NCBI GenBank assembly: GCA_947462335.1
Contig: OX381710.1
Location: 744,001 to 808,000 of the forward strand
Source: Harmothoe impar
Taxonomy: Eukaryota; Annelida; Polychaeta; Phyllodocida; Polynoidae
DNA: 64,000 nucleotides
Direction of reading: 5' to 3'
Shown: piece after piece, positions 29,986 to 41,732 of the stretch
Position numbering within the stretch: the first letter of the stretch is position 1
Layout: every line of letters starts with the position of its first letter
Notes under the pieces: model-generated
Database searches by the model: none
What the model was told of the DNA's origin: nothing
Seen by the model: the letters and a program-made list of their open reading frames with translations, nothing else
Position numbers and translations under genes: made by a program

Positions 29986-31275
29986 CAGGCCTCACTGAGA
30001 ACCTGACCAAGGCACTGAGTCAGATGTCAGGTAGAACCTGACCAAGTCACTGAGTCAGATGTCAGGTAGAACCTGACCAAGTCACTGAGTCAGATGTCAG
30101 GTAGAACCTGACCAAGTCACTGAGTCAGATGTCAGGTAGAACCTGACCAAGTCACTGAGTCAGATGTCAGGTAGAACCTGACCAAGTCACTGAGTCAGAT
30201 GTCAGGTAGAACCTGACCAAGTCACTGAGTCAGATGTCAGGTAGAACCTGACCAAGTCACTGAGTCAGATGTCAGGTAGAACCTGACCAAGTCACTGAGT
30301 CAGATGTCAGGTAGAACCTGACCAAGTCACTGAGTCAGATGTCAGGTAGAACCTCACCAAGGCACTGAGTCAGATGTCAGGTAGAACCTGACCAAGTCAC
30401 TGAGTCAGATGTCAGGTAGAACCTGACCAAGTCACTGAGTCAGATGTCAGGTAGAACCTGACCAAGTCACTGAGTCAGATGTCAGGTAGAACCTGACCAA
30501 GTCACTGAGTCAGATGTCATGTAGAACCTGACCAAGTCACTGAGTCAGATGTCAGGTAGAACCTGACCAAGTCACTGAGTCAGATGTCAGGTAGAACCTG
30601 ACCAAGTCACTGAGTCAGATGTCAGGTAGAACCTGACCAAGTCACTGAGTCAGATGTCAAGGTAGAACCTGACCAAGTCACTGAGTCAGATGTCAGGTAG
30701 AACCTCACCAAGTCACTGAGTCAGATGTCAGGTAGAACCTGACCAAGTCACTGAGTCAGATGTCAGGTAGAACCTCACCAAGTCACTGAGTCAGATGTCA
30801 GGTAGAACCTGACCAAGTCACTGAGTCAGATGTCAGGTAGAACCTGACCAAGTCACTGAGTCAGATGTCAGGTAGAACCTGACCAAGTCACTGAGTCAGA
30901 TGTCAGGTAGAACCTGACCAAGTCACTGAGTCAGATGTCAGGTAGAACCTGACCAAGTCACTGAGTCGGATGTCAGGTAGAACCTGACCAAGTCACTGAG
31001 TCAGATGTCAGGTAGAACCTGACCAAGTCACTGAGTCGGATGTCAGGTAGAACCTCACCAAGTCACTGAGTCAGATGTCAGGTAGAACCTGACCAAGGCA
31101 CTGAGTCGGATGTCAGGTAGAACCTGACCAAGTCACTGAGTCAGATGTCAGGTAGAACCTGACCAAGGCACTGAGTCGGATGTCAGGTAGAACCTGACCA
31201 AGTCACTGAGTCAGATGTCAGGTAGAACCTGACCAAGTGACTGAGTCAGATGTCAGGTAGAACCTCACCAAGTCA
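29986..31275. repeat. 35 bp tandem repeat with AP-1 motif, about 36 copies
   Basis: Unit AGTCACTGAGTCAGATGTCA plus GGTAGAACCTGACCA. Very homogeneous; a few units carry CTCACC, GGCACT or TCGGAT variants. Each unit contains TGAGTCA, the consensus AP-1/TRE site. Confidence 0.97.
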
Positions 31276-31912
31276 CATTCATATTTTCTCTTTACTGACT
31301 CAGATATCAATCTGACCAAGTTACCTTTAAATACAGCCCTACCTGAGTCAGCTGATTGATTGGGTCCTACAGGGGTCATCTACAGCGCCACTGAAATCGA
31401 TCCATGAGATTCTAATGAATTTGAACTATGAGGCAGAACTGACCCACCCATCCCCCCCCCAACAACTTGATAGATAAGCAGGGGATCAAAATATCATGAG
31501 AAATATCAAAAAAAAAAAAAATCAAAATTGGGGAGGGGGGGGGGGAAGGGCTCCAGACCCCCAGATCTTCCCCCCTGGATCCACCCCTGGAAAATGCAAA
31601 AACGAAAAAACAGAGAGAAATGTTGCTACTGTGAGGTACAATGGTAGAGATCAGTTTACCTGAGGTCATGTTAATGTCTGCATTGACTCCCAGTCTGCAT
31701 ACAATGTGTGTCAACCACACCGTGCTGTCAGATAGCCCTGTTCATACCGTGTGTGTCCCCGTGTGTCGTATCATGTAGCAGCAACAGGAGACGCCATACA
31801 CGGACACAATCGCGGTAAACCACAAATAGTGGTGGTTTAATACCGAGCGACCCGGTTATAGGCTGTATAGTGTTACCTGTACCTGCTACTGTATTCTATA
31901 GGATGGCGGCCA
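31276..31912. other. Unassigned, with a hAT-MITE-like end
   Basis: The minus strand at 31560-31590 reads CAGGGGTGGATCCAGGGGG, a common hAT-MITE terminus, followed by poly-G/poly-A runs. No exon recognised. Confidence 0.45.
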
Positions 31913-32085
31913 TTTAACCTTTAAGGACCGAATACTGCTTTAATGACAAGGGCTGCAGGTGACCCAAAAATTAATTAGCAAACAATTTTCCGGTATTCCT
32001 GCATCATGTCGGCGCTATTGACTTGATACTTTCCTAGGGGCTCAGCATGATGCAGGAATGCAGTGCTAGGGAGGAACATGAATAC
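31913..32085. repeat. CATGATGCA hairpin family copy, degenerate
   Basis: TTTAAGGACCGAATACTGCTTTAATG start, GCATCATGTCGGC and AGCATGATGCAGGAATGCAG arms. Confidence 0.6.
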
Positions 32086-32849
32086 AAATGTTGTCTTGAG
32101 TCCACACAGGGTCCAAGACTGATGTGTGTCAAACTGGTCTGATCTACTGGTACTGATGTTGCTTACTGGTTAACTTGCCTCAAATAAGGTGTGCTCAGAT
32201 ATCAGTTTGAGATCCTCTGATGGCTGTAGTGAGAGCTAGAAAAGCTAGAATGGTGAATGATAACAAGGGTTCCTACAGGACAATAATAAGATGGAGCAGC
32301 CAGAAATGTGCTAAGAAAATTGAGGGTTGGGCAAAAATGAACCAGTCGAAAGACTACGGGGCAATATTTCTTGAGTTACTTATAGCTTTAAAAATTATGA
32401 AACGACTGAAACATGAGGCACAATAAAGATTAATTTTTTCAAAAAAACCCACCACACAACAAGAACACCCACCGTGCTAACATATGACAGCGGAAAGCGT
32501 CTATTTAATTCTGTGCTGTAATGGGAGCTGAGAGCTCATTACGGTGCAGTGTTACTTCATTACGCAGTATGAGGCTGGCCTCTAACAGTAAGTGGCAGCG
32601 TGCCGTAAGTGGCCATCTTTAATGGACGCCCGTTGTTAGCCATTGACAGGCTATTCAGTAGCACACCCACTGTACGGTACTATAGTTAGGGATGTCATCG
32701 ATACCCTCAAAATCGAAAACAGACATTCACGGAATTCCAATTATCGCATCAAGATAATCATTATATCGATACACTCTTTGACTCCTAAAAAGCTGGATGA
32801 ATTCCTTTTTCAAAACTGAAAGAATTTTGTAAATATATTAGATTAGACC
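32086..32849. other. Unassigned sequence
   Basis: Contains a 68-codon plus-strand frame at 32220-32426 with no recognisable domain. No array or TIR. Confidence 0.45.
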
Positions 32850-32916
32850 TTCAAGGGCGGCATGATACCTCAATACTCCATGGTCATTTGTGCACCAATA
32901 CAGTGGCACTGTGTTA
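32850..32916. repeat. CATGATGCA family half-copy, truncated by the retroposon
   Basis: CTTCAAGGGCGGCATGATAC and GTGCACCAATACAGTG, ending where the retroposon begins. Confidence 0.5.
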
Positions 32917-33499
32917 GTGGGGACCTTCATGTTGGGGGCGTGAAGGAGGAGAATAACTTCATCGGGAGCCTTCCATAATACCAATGGGCATACCAGATTT
33001 GTGAAAGGTTACAAAACTTAATGGGGGTCTCGTGTCTTACTGCTGTGATCAGTCACTAAGTTGTTTAGGCAGCCGCTGCCCATATGTGTGGGCCCGGGCC
33101 TTCATGCTGGTGGTCTTCCTTGTGATCTCTCCTCAGTGAACCACGTCTGAGATATCAAAGGCCGTGGGTTGTCTGGCCCTACCTTCTATGGTACTAGGCC
33201 AGGTAGGTAGGACCAGGCAAATAAAAGAACACTTGCTTTCCCTCGAAAAGAGTAGGGGACTAGCCCCGGTAGCGTTTTTCTCCCTCACCTCATAGATTCA
33301 ATCAATCATCTCATTGATCCGATCATCCATAGATGCGGTCACTGCTGTATTTGGCAAGCAGCATATAAATATGTGTCCTACTACTGCAAGGCAGACTAGC
33401 ACTATTTGTGGCTGACTCCTTGCTAACTTGATATAGTCCCATGGGGTACTATGTAAGCCTGGAGGTTAAACAAATCAATTAATCAAAAATAAATCAAAT
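32917..33499 (+). mobile_element. Dispersed retroposon-like element, plus-strand copy
   Basis: Matches the minus strand of 5777-6362 over the whole length, ending TTAAACAAATCAATTAATC. It carries AGGTAGGACCAGGCAAATAA and CTCACCTCATAGAT landmarks. No open frame shared between copies. Confidence 0.65.
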
Positions 33500-34414
33500 C
33501 ATGATGGTACTGCCTAACCCAGACGCGCTGATTGCTAATTAGTTATGTAGAGTTAGTCAGGCAATTAGGGCCGGACCTCACTCTATGTAGAGTGTGCAGC
33601 AATTAGTCAGGCTGCCCGAGGGCCTGACCTCACAGCTGGGCAGTTTTCCCTTAAGGACAGCATGATGCCTCTAGGTCCCATGTCTATCTGCTTTCATGAT
33701 GAACTAAGACAGTGCAGAGGCGTAGCTCGCTATTAACACAATGTGGTGTTATCCGGATTTCCGTTTATTTGAAGACCAAAATGCCACCCCTTTGATTTGT
33801 GGAGATCCAATATAAAAACATTTTACCATTAATGGTTGGGGGGGGGGGGTGGTTGACTGCTTTTTGGGGGTTTCTTCAGAACCCAATCCCATGCCTGGAG
33901 GGGCTTCACACACAGGAATGTCCTAGGGCTGCATTTAGCCCTATCCTGTAGGCAGCAACACAATATGGTGTATTAGAGCACAATGCTGCTCTTAAAGGTT
34001 TTACATGAGGGATTTAGCACTGCATTTCTTTTTACTTAGTTTTCGATTTCTTAGCACCATATCAAGATTAGAGATCTATGTAAGTTTTTTACTGGATTTT
34101 AAGGTGTTTTTTTCACATGACACAAATATACTTATAAAAGACCTACATTTAGGGTCCTCCATAAACATTTCAAGGGTTTTTAATCCCTGTCCAGAAGATC
34201 TAAGCCCCTAGGATTTCCACAAAACAAAACTCAGTTCAGTATTGTAGTATAGCCTTTATCATGTTGAAAAATAGGCTAGGAGAATCTCTTGTCTGCGAGA
34301 ACCACTGGACATCCGCTGAACAAATCAACCTTTGGTACTGGGTAACCCTAATGACCTTTTGACATTCACTGCCCATGGACAACCTTTGCTGCAGAATGAA
34401 CTTCACAATGAGTC
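33500..34414. other. Unassigned sequence
   Basis: One degenerate CATGATGCC copy at 33655-33720. No exon recognised. Confidence 0.45.
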
Positions 34415-34525
34415 ATTGAGGTGAGTGAAGGTGAGTGGAGGTGAGTGAAGGGGAGTGGAGGTGAGTGAAGGTGAGTGAAGGGGAGTGAAGGTGAGTGTAG
34501 GTGAGTTAAGGTGAGTTACGGCTGG
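34415..34525. repeat. 10 bp GGTGAGTGAA repeat
   Basis: About ten units of GGTGAGTGAA / GGTGAGTGGA / GGGGAGTGAA. Each contains GTGAGT, identical to a splice-donor consensus. Confidence 0.9.
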
Positions 34526-34728
34526 CAGATTTAAGCAGGACAACAGCAGAATATCTCCTGCAGCCGCCCTCAGTAGGCTCAATGTGGCCTTAAAGGCTCA
34601 ACGCTCTCTGCCCCTCCAGTAGCAGTCGGAGCTAAGATAATAAAGAATTTGGGTAGGGCCAAATAAATAGGGTTGCTAAGGATACCTGAAAACAACTTTT
34701 TTTTGGGTCCCCAGGCCTAATGTGGCCT

Positions 34729-34950
34729 TAACCCTTTATATTAAGGACAACATCATGCCCCAAGGTTAAGTGTCATCATGATGCACCAATGCAGTGCCAG
34801 TGTGTAACTCACCAGAACTGCATTAGTGCATCATGTTGACCCTCTGGGATTGTATCGGCATGATGGGTGAATCCAGCACCTGCGAGTTACTCACCAGAGC
34901 TGCATTCCTGCATCATGACGACAAAAGTGTGTAACACATTGAAGCACTGT
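34729..34950. mobile_element. CATGATGCA MITE copy
   Basis: ATCATGATGCACCAATGCAG with complement TGCATTAGTGCATCATG, then TGCATTCCTGCATCATGACG; begins AACCCTTTATATTAAGG. Confidence 0.65.
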
Positions 34951-35390
34951 GCTACCCTATAGTATATAGCACTAATTACTGCTGACTAAGCAGCACTGAC
35001 CGGCCGCCTGTGTGAGATCTGCTAAGTGTGTGTGACTGATACATCAAACAGTCCCACCCCCTGATACTGTTATGTAACCATGGTTACAGGTTACACAATC
35101 CTACAGGCCCACAGGTGCTATTGACTGGGGTTATATGTTTATATTTATGTACGAATATATAAATATGCATATGTATATACCATAAAACCCTGCCTCTAAG
35201 ACAGATTTGTTTTAGGATTTATCTTGCCTATATAACGATTTTTGACTCCCAAGATATGTCAAATTTTGAGCCCAAAAGGTTCAGAAGAATAATTTGTTAA
35301 GCACAATGTGTGCCTACTACATCGAATACGGAACAGTAACAGCAAAATATTTGGGGGAAATGACTGGGGTTTGTGTGCTTAATAGAATTA
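34951..35390. other. Unassigned sequence
   Basis: Contains a degenerate relative of the AAAACCTCGCCTATAAG MITE near 35180-35250. No exon. Confidence 0.4.
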
Positions 35391-35571
35391 CTGTATTCGA
35401 CGTAATAAGTGCCCTCCCCCTAATAAGCGCCCCCTCCCCCTTTTGGAGAATTTTTAGACTAGAACAAAGGCTTAAATTTCCCAATTTTGGAGCCAATTAA
35501 ACTCTTAAGTACTTAAAACGCCCTAAAAATTATTTTATAAGCGCCCAGGGCGCTTATTACGTCGAATACGG
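35391..35571. mobile_element. MITE with GTATTCGACGTAATAAGYGCCC ends
   Basis: 181 bp, ends CTGTATTCGACGTAATAAGT and complement of CCGTATTCGACGTAATAAGC, flanked by TA at 35389-35390 and 35572-35573. Confidence 0.8.
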
Positions 35572-36394
35572 TAAATTAAATTTCTGTGTTTTTAATTTTA
35601 AATATTTTTTAAGCCCACAGCGCTTACAGTCAGTGTGTGTTGCGGACAGGAAACCAGATAAGTAGTACCCCTTTCTGTCCTCCTTCCACAGAAGAGCACT
35701 GCTTTTGTCCCTCCTATTACAGAAGATGTCTTGAAGGTCCGTAGAGTCCAGCACCTGTTATCGATGCATCATGACGACAAAAGGGCATGAATGCACCACA
35801 CATGCCTTAGAGCAGTAATTGAGGTCAATGGCCTTCGTACCTTCCCCTTCGGCGTTTTGGCTGATTGGCTCGAACAAAATTAAATTCATCAGCGTCATGA
35901 ATAAAGTACACTCTCAATAGTTAGTGTAGGTACACAGTAGAATCTACTGTAGATCTTCATTTCTCCGTATTACTATTATTAGGCCACACCAAAATAAAAA
36001 AGTTGGTCAATTCTTTGCCCCAAGAATTATTTTTGTCAATGGATTTTGTAGATGGAAAAGTGGAGCGATGAACAAAAAAAGAATTGGTTGATCTGGGAGA
36101 ATCAATAGAAGAAAGAAAGGAGAGCAAATCCATTGACAATTAAAAATTTCCATTTCCGAAAATAAGGTGCGCGAAATCCATTGGGCCTAGCGTTACTAGT
36201 CACGCACAGAGGCAGCAGCAGGTAGGGGCATGGAGTTACCCGTAAACATGACACTCAGATAACGGGGGTGAATCCATGTGTTCGCCATCCGCAACGGCTG
36301 CTAAATGCTGCAATGCATTCGGAGAAAGGCAGAAGAACTACTCAATTACTGGCACCCACCGTATGGCACAAACCTACTGAATCTCTCATAGACA
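35572..36394. other. Unassigned sequence
   Basis: AT-rich; an inverted pair around 36005-36135 (CAATTCTTTGCC..CAATGGATTTTGTAG and CAAATCCATTGACAATT) may be a decayed fold-back. No exon. Confidence 0.4.
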
Positions 36395-36565
36395 AAGGGA
36401 TGCCTTAGAAAATGCTTTAATGCATCATATTCTTCATCATGATGCATGGATGCAGACCCTACAAGACTCCCATATACACTCCCCAAGGGTCGGCATGATG
36501 CATTCATGCAGCACTGGTGACTTGCTTGTCAGGGCTGCATTCATGCATCAGGACAACCAACGGCA
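36395..36565. mobile_element. CATGATGCA MITE copy
   Basis: TCATGATGCATGGATGCAG and GCATGATGCATTCATGCAGC / GCTGCATTCATGCATCA arms. Confidence 0.65.
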
Positions 36566-36801
36566 TAACATATTAGATTTAAAGCACCCGTAAATCTAAT
36601 GAATTGATCTCAGCCCGGGCCGTGTTTACAGAGTTTGATGACTTCAGCCATCATTGTCGTCACGATCCCCAGCTAACAAAACCATCCATCAAAATATTCA
36701 ATGCTGTTCCATTGTCAAATGCAGGAGCATTTGAGGCGGACGGGGGATGCTGAGTGAGATGCCAACAGTTGTTCTGGAATAGTCCTTTCTCCAGATAAAT
36801 A

Positions 36802-36965
36802 CTGTAAACGTTTTTTAATTTTTGCACTGTACATATTTTCGTGGATTTATCCAATATAGTTACATAACTACCATTGTCCAAAATCCGCTAATTTCTATCC
36901 ACGCAAAATTGTTTTTTGAACAAATCCACAAAAATGTATACTGGCAAAAATATCTAGGTTTACAG
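36802..36965. mobile_element. Mariner-type MITE, CGCGAAAATAT family, copy 2
   Basis: 164 bp, ends CTGTAAACGTTTT and AGGTTTACAG, TA on both sides. Confidence 0.75.
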
Positions 36966-37057
36966 TAGAGATAAAAAAGACAACAGAAGCAAGTAGACTG
37001 TCCTAGCTGGGTGTGACAGAGAGCCTCTGTCTGCATCTCAGCTCCAGCCGGACTCAG

Positions 37058-37315
37058 AACTAACCCTGTAAGCACAGCATGATACCGCATCAGTCGTCAT
37101 GATGCACCAAGGAAGCACCAGCGCGGAAATTGCCGGCACTACATTGGTGCATCATATCTAGTAGTGTACCAACCCCTAATGGTCGATTCGATGCATGCAT
37201 GCAGCATGCACTGACTCACTGGTGCTGCATGTGTGCATCATGCTGACCTGTGCTGCATTTGTGCATCAAAACGGCATGATGCATTAAAGCACTGTGCTAC
37301 CCTTAAAGGGCTAAG
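37058..37315. mobile_element. CATGATGCA MITE copy
   Basis: GTCGTCATGATGCACCAA, CTACATTGGTGCATCAT, GATGCATGCATGCAGCATG and GCTGCATGTGTGCATCATG, ending TGCTACCCTTAAAGGG. Confidence 0.65.
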
Positions 37316-37431
37316 GGGCATTAGGCACTCAGACGTCTGAGGGTGAGTGGATTTACACATCAGGGCTCCGCCGTGTCTGCCTCTGTGACAGGCTGACACT
37401 AGGAGGCAATCCCTCTTACCAAGCTGTCCCC

Positions 37432-39045
37432 AGCTCCCTGCTAATAGAAACCTGTAGAGGTTGTCCCAAGCTGCCCCCAACTCACTGTACAGTAGATGCC
37501 TACAGAGGTTGTCACAAGCTGCCCCCAACTCACTGTACAGTAGATGCCTACAGAGGTTGTTCTAAGCTGACCCCAACTCACAGTACAGAATGTGCCTACA
37601 GAGGTTGTCACAAGCTGCCCCCAGCTCACTGTACAGTAGATGCCTACAGAGGTTGTCCCAAGCTGCCCCCAACTCACTGTACAGTAGATGCCTACAGAGG
37701 TTGTCCCAAGCTGCCCCCAACTCACTGTACAGTAGATGCCTACAGAGGTTGTCCCAAGCTGCCCCCACCTCTCCTGTACAGTATGTACCTACAGAGGTTG
37801 TCACAAGCTGCCCCTAACTCACTGTACATTAGATGCCTACAGAGGTTGTCCCAAGCTGCCCCCAACTCACTGTACAGTAGGTGCATACAGAGGTTGTCAC
37901 AAGCTGCCCCCAACTCACTGTACATTAGATGCCTACAGAGGTTGTCACAAGCTGCCCCCAACTCACTGTACAGTAGGTGCATACAGAGGTTGTCCCAAGC
38001 TGCCCCCAACTCACTGTACAGTAGATGCCTACAGAGGTTGTCACAAGCTGCCCCCAACTCACTGTACAGTAGATGCCTACAGAGGTTGTCACAAGCTGCC
38101 CCCAACTCACTGTACAGTAGATGCCTACAGAGGTTGTCCCAAGCTGCCGCCAACTCACTGTACAGTAGATACCTACAGAGGTTGTCACAAGCTGCCCCCA
38201 ACTCACTGTACAGTAGATGCCTACAGAGGTTGTCCCAAGCTGCCGCCAACTCACTGTACAGTAGATACCTACAGAGGTTGTCACAAGCTGCCCCCAACTC
38301 ACTGTACAGTAGATGCCTACAGAGGTTGTCACCAAGCTGCCCCCAACTCACTGTACAGTAGATGCCTACAGAGGTTGTCCCAAGCTGCCCCCAACTCACT
38401 GTACAGTAGATGCCTACAGAGGTTGTCCCAAGCTGCCCCCAACTCACTGTACAGTAGATGCCTACAGAGGTTGTCACAAGCTGCCCCCAACTCACTGTAC
38501 AGTAGATGCCTACAGAGGTTGTCACAAGCTGCCCCCAACTCACTGTACAGTAGATGCCTACAGAGGTTGTCACAAGCTGCCCCCAACTCACTGTACAGTA
38601 GATGCCTACAGAGGTTGTCACAAGCTGCCCCCAACTCACTGTACAGTAGATGCCTACAGAGGTTGTCACAAGCTGCCCCCAACTCACTGTACAGTAGGTG
38701 CCTACAGAGGTTGCCACAAGCTGCCCCCAACTCACTGTACAGTAGGTGCCTACAGAGGTTGTCACAAGCTGCCCCCAACTCACTGTACAGTAGGTGCCTA
38801 CAGAGGTTGCCACAAGCTGCCCCCAACTCACTGTACAGTAGGTGCCTACAGAGGTTGTCACAAGCTGCCCCCAACTCACTGTACAGTAGATGCCTACAGA
38901 GGTTGTCACAAGCTGCCCCCAACTCACTGTACAGTAGATGCCTACAGAGGTTGTCCCAAGCTGCCCCCAACTCACTGTACAGTAGGTGCATACAGAGGTT
39001 GTCCCAAGCTGCCCCCATCTCTCCTGTAATAGGACCCTACAGAGG
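37432..39045. repeat. 48 bp tandem repeat, about 33 copies
   Basis: Unit GTACAGTAGATGCCTACAGA plus GGTTGTCACAAGCTGCCCCC and AACTCACT, with A/C and TAGATG/TAGGTG variants. As 48 is a multiple of three and few stops exist, several frames on both strands stay open for 130-470 codons. These are not genes. Confidence 0.97.
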
Positions 39046-39059
39046 TTGTTCAGTGTGGT

Positions 39060-39228
39060 AACCCTGCAGTACCCAGTAACAGACGGTCCTGGTGTTGTCG
39101 CTGACCGCGGTTCCCAGAACTCACACCAGGGGGAGGGGACAAAGTGCATCCTGGGAAGCTTTCCCAGGATCCTCTTGGCGCTCTCGGCAGTGGCCGGGGG
39201 CGGAACTAAAGACGTCAGCAGACTGGTT
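39060..39228 (-). CDS. Coding-exon candidate next to the 48 bp array
   Basis: The minus strand is open with GC-rich third positions: VPPPATAESAKRILGKLPR then MHFVPSPWCEFWEPRSA and TTPGPSVTG. A plausible acceptor (GACGTCTTTAG) precedes it, but the donor is poor. The plus strand is also open. No family recognised. It may be an exon or CpG-rich spacer. Confidence 0.25.
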
Positions 39229-40554
39229 AAGTTAGTTATATAACGTTACATCCCTTGTCTGGGAGCGCGCTGGGAGAACCTAACCCCCAGGGCTGTAATG
39301 CACTACCATACCATCTTGATGTAAATCAGGTTTAAACAGACCACCGGGTACAGGCATCTCGTTCCTTAAGTGCTACAATTTTTAAGATATGGTACCTATG
39401 ATGTATTAAAATGTGTATGTTTACAATTGTACAGATGTGTCTAAATGCATGTCATCTAGGTAAATAGGGTTAAGGTGAAATGCACCCATAAAACAAGTGC
39501 AGAATAGGTGCATGGGAGTCACCCACCTTAACACATAAGTAGTGTGGTGGTGCCTATGGGGGCTACCTACCTTAACATGTCAGTGGTGGTGCCTATATAG
39601 CCAGTATTGTACGATGGGGTCACGTACATCCCGTACCAACCAGAGGTGTGTCTTGCTTTATAAACCAGACACACCGAGGGTTGGTACGGGATGTGCGTGG
39701 CCCTAGCGTTCCATACAAGCTTTATTACACGTCCAGAAGACAATTTTCTACCCCTCCTACAATATTTTGTTGTTAAATCGGCAAGTTTTGGTGTTAAATC
39801 GGCATTTTTTGGTGTTAAATCGGCGAGCGGTTTGTTTACATCGACGCCATTGCCCTAGCTGTCACGTGATCAAATGCTGCCCTCTGATTGGTCTAGAGCC
39901 CCAAAAAGCGTACCACACATAGGGGTGGTACGGAAAAGCATACCACACACCCGGGTGGTACGTTTTTCCTTCTCTGTTCTTATACAGGACCGTACCAATA
40001 ACGTTAGGTCGTATAATAAGTTTGTGTACAATATGTCATGAAGCCCTCATGTCTAGTTTGGCCTTAGTCTGCACACCATTGTCTGAGGGCTTGACCTGTG
40101 GCCTGTACTCGGCCCTTGACCGCCATCCTATGCCCTAACCATGAGTGGTGCCTCTTACATAGACACAAAGGGTGCGCGGACAAACAGAAACCTATTCTGT
40201 TGTCAATATTTAAGGCCTGGTAACAAATTCAACAGAAATTGTGCAGCTGTTTGACTCCAATGTTGAGTTAAATAAATACCTGCAATAAAATCACCAAATT
40301 TCCAATTCAAATGTCTCAAATGAAAGTTGATCTCTTGGAAAGCTTACTGTAAAAACAAATGAGCCTTGAAATTTAATTCTATTAAGAAATAAGCAATAAA
40401 GTATCCTTTTATTTATGCAAGAACAACCAATACTAATTATCATTCGAAAAAACATTGAGTTTAGATTTCCAGGAATGACCGTTGTCTGTGGACGTCATTA
40501 CAGCAATAAGAGGACGGAGGTAATCGAGGCAGACAGGCGTAAAGTGCCGTCATA
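39229..40554. other. Unassigned, with fold-back and GTACCAC repeats
   Basis: Apart from the hairpin at 39618-39702 and the GTGGTACG/CGTACCAC words at 39905-39970, nothing recognised. Confidence 0.5.
39618..39702. mobile_element. 36 bp-arm fold-back
   Basis: Arms GGTCACGTACATCCCGTACC plus AACC...GGTGTGTCT pair with the right side in about 31 of 36 positions, around a 13 bp AT-rich loop. GTACCAC / GTGGTAC pairs follow at 39905-39970 and CCGTACCAATAACG at about 39990, so the real element may be larger. Confidence 0.7.
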
Positions 40555-40770
40555 CACCGTCGACATTTGTCATCATGATGCATCGATACCGCCTCTGTGA
40601 ATTTACTCATATGCGGTGCAGCATGCATCATGCCAGATCTTTGGGAGTGTATCAACCCCATAGGGTCGTCATGATACTTGCATGCAGCACTGGTGAGTTG
40701 CCTGTCAGGGCTGCATTCATGCATCATGATGATGGAGGGCATTAAAGCACTCTGCGGCCCTTGACGGGTT
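40555..40770. mobile_element. CATGATGCA MITE copy
   Basis: GTCATCATGATGCATCGATA, GTGCAGCATGCATCATGCC, TGCAGCACTGGTGAGTTGCC and GCATTCATGCATCATGATG, ending AAAGCACTCTGCGGCCC. Confidence 0.65.
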
Positions 40771-41732
40771 CAGGAAAAAAACAGGCACTAAGACACTAAG
40801 TCGTGACGACATTGATGACGTTAAGGCGTCCCCAGCAGCGGCTAATACGTCTAACGAGCCGCTTTTCTTCATGTATAATAGTGGCCAATATCAGCACGGT
40901 AACCATGGTAACGGTACCAACACAGTGTCTTTATATACCGCAGTGTTGCAGTCACACAGACAATTAGAAAAAGGGCACGAGGCGAGACAACATTGTTTGT
41001 GAACTCAGTCATATCAAATATACATGGATGAACAATGGCGATGTTCATTTTACTCATTATTTGTTTTATTCATCTTTAGAGAATTCACTTGACTTTGTCT
41101 GGGCTGTGTTTGTGAGGTTGCAGTGTCCTTGCTGGCTGAATGTGTAACAAACAGGCAGCAGTGAGGGAGCGTCCCAGGTGTCCTACTCAGGGACCAAAGT
41201 CTTCAAGTTCTCCCCTGATTTCAAGTTTTTCTCTACCTTCACTTAACAAGAAAGGAGCTTTATTCAGGGGCCTCAATTTGAACATTTGAGTTTTGAGAGG
41301 GGTCACTTGTTTCCCCTGCCTAGTGTAGTTGGCTGGTAAGTCCTGTAGTGGGTTAGTAACATGATAGCGCTCTGCAGTGAGCTGCTAGGTGGGAACGTAC
41401 TAACAACTTGTCAAGTGTTTTGACAGAAAAAGGATTGATATATTCAGAATTTCTCCCCTTGTTCTCATCAGACCATGGTTTATTAGACCAAGTTCTAAGT
41501 TCCCTGATGCATTGATGAATTAGTGCACACACCCCAATAACCACTGCTGGTTACCGTAAAACCCTGGCTATGGGACAACCCCCGTTAAGACGGACTCAGG
41601 CCGAACCCCTAGTGGGAGAAAAAACATCATTTTCTCTTTAATGTAATGTATTTTTAAAACCCCACCGTTCTGCGGTACATGCAGTAAGGTATGTCAACAT
41701 GCTGTTGTGGATGCCCCTACTGAGTGTGTGAG
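40771..41732. other. Unassigned sequence
   Basis: A degenerate CCGTAAAACCCTGGC-type MITE lies at about 41554-41690. No exon recognised. Confidence 0.45.

Noticed and set aside
29986..31275. CRISPR-like direct repeat array
   Set aside because: Units are contiguous with no unique spacers, and the genome is eukaryotic.
32220..32426. 68-codon Lys/Arg-rich frame
   Set aside because: No splice context, homologue or promoter recognised; length is within chance expectation.
34415..34525. Cluster of genuine splice donors (GTGAGT)
   Set aside because: They are units of a 10 bp microsatellite with no coding sequence upstream.
37441..39149. Frames of 238-469 codons with CHKLPPTHCTVDAYRG or TVSWGQLVTTSVGIYC repeats
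   Set aside because: The 48 bp unit keeps both strands open; the same DNA reads as several different proteins, none with a domain.
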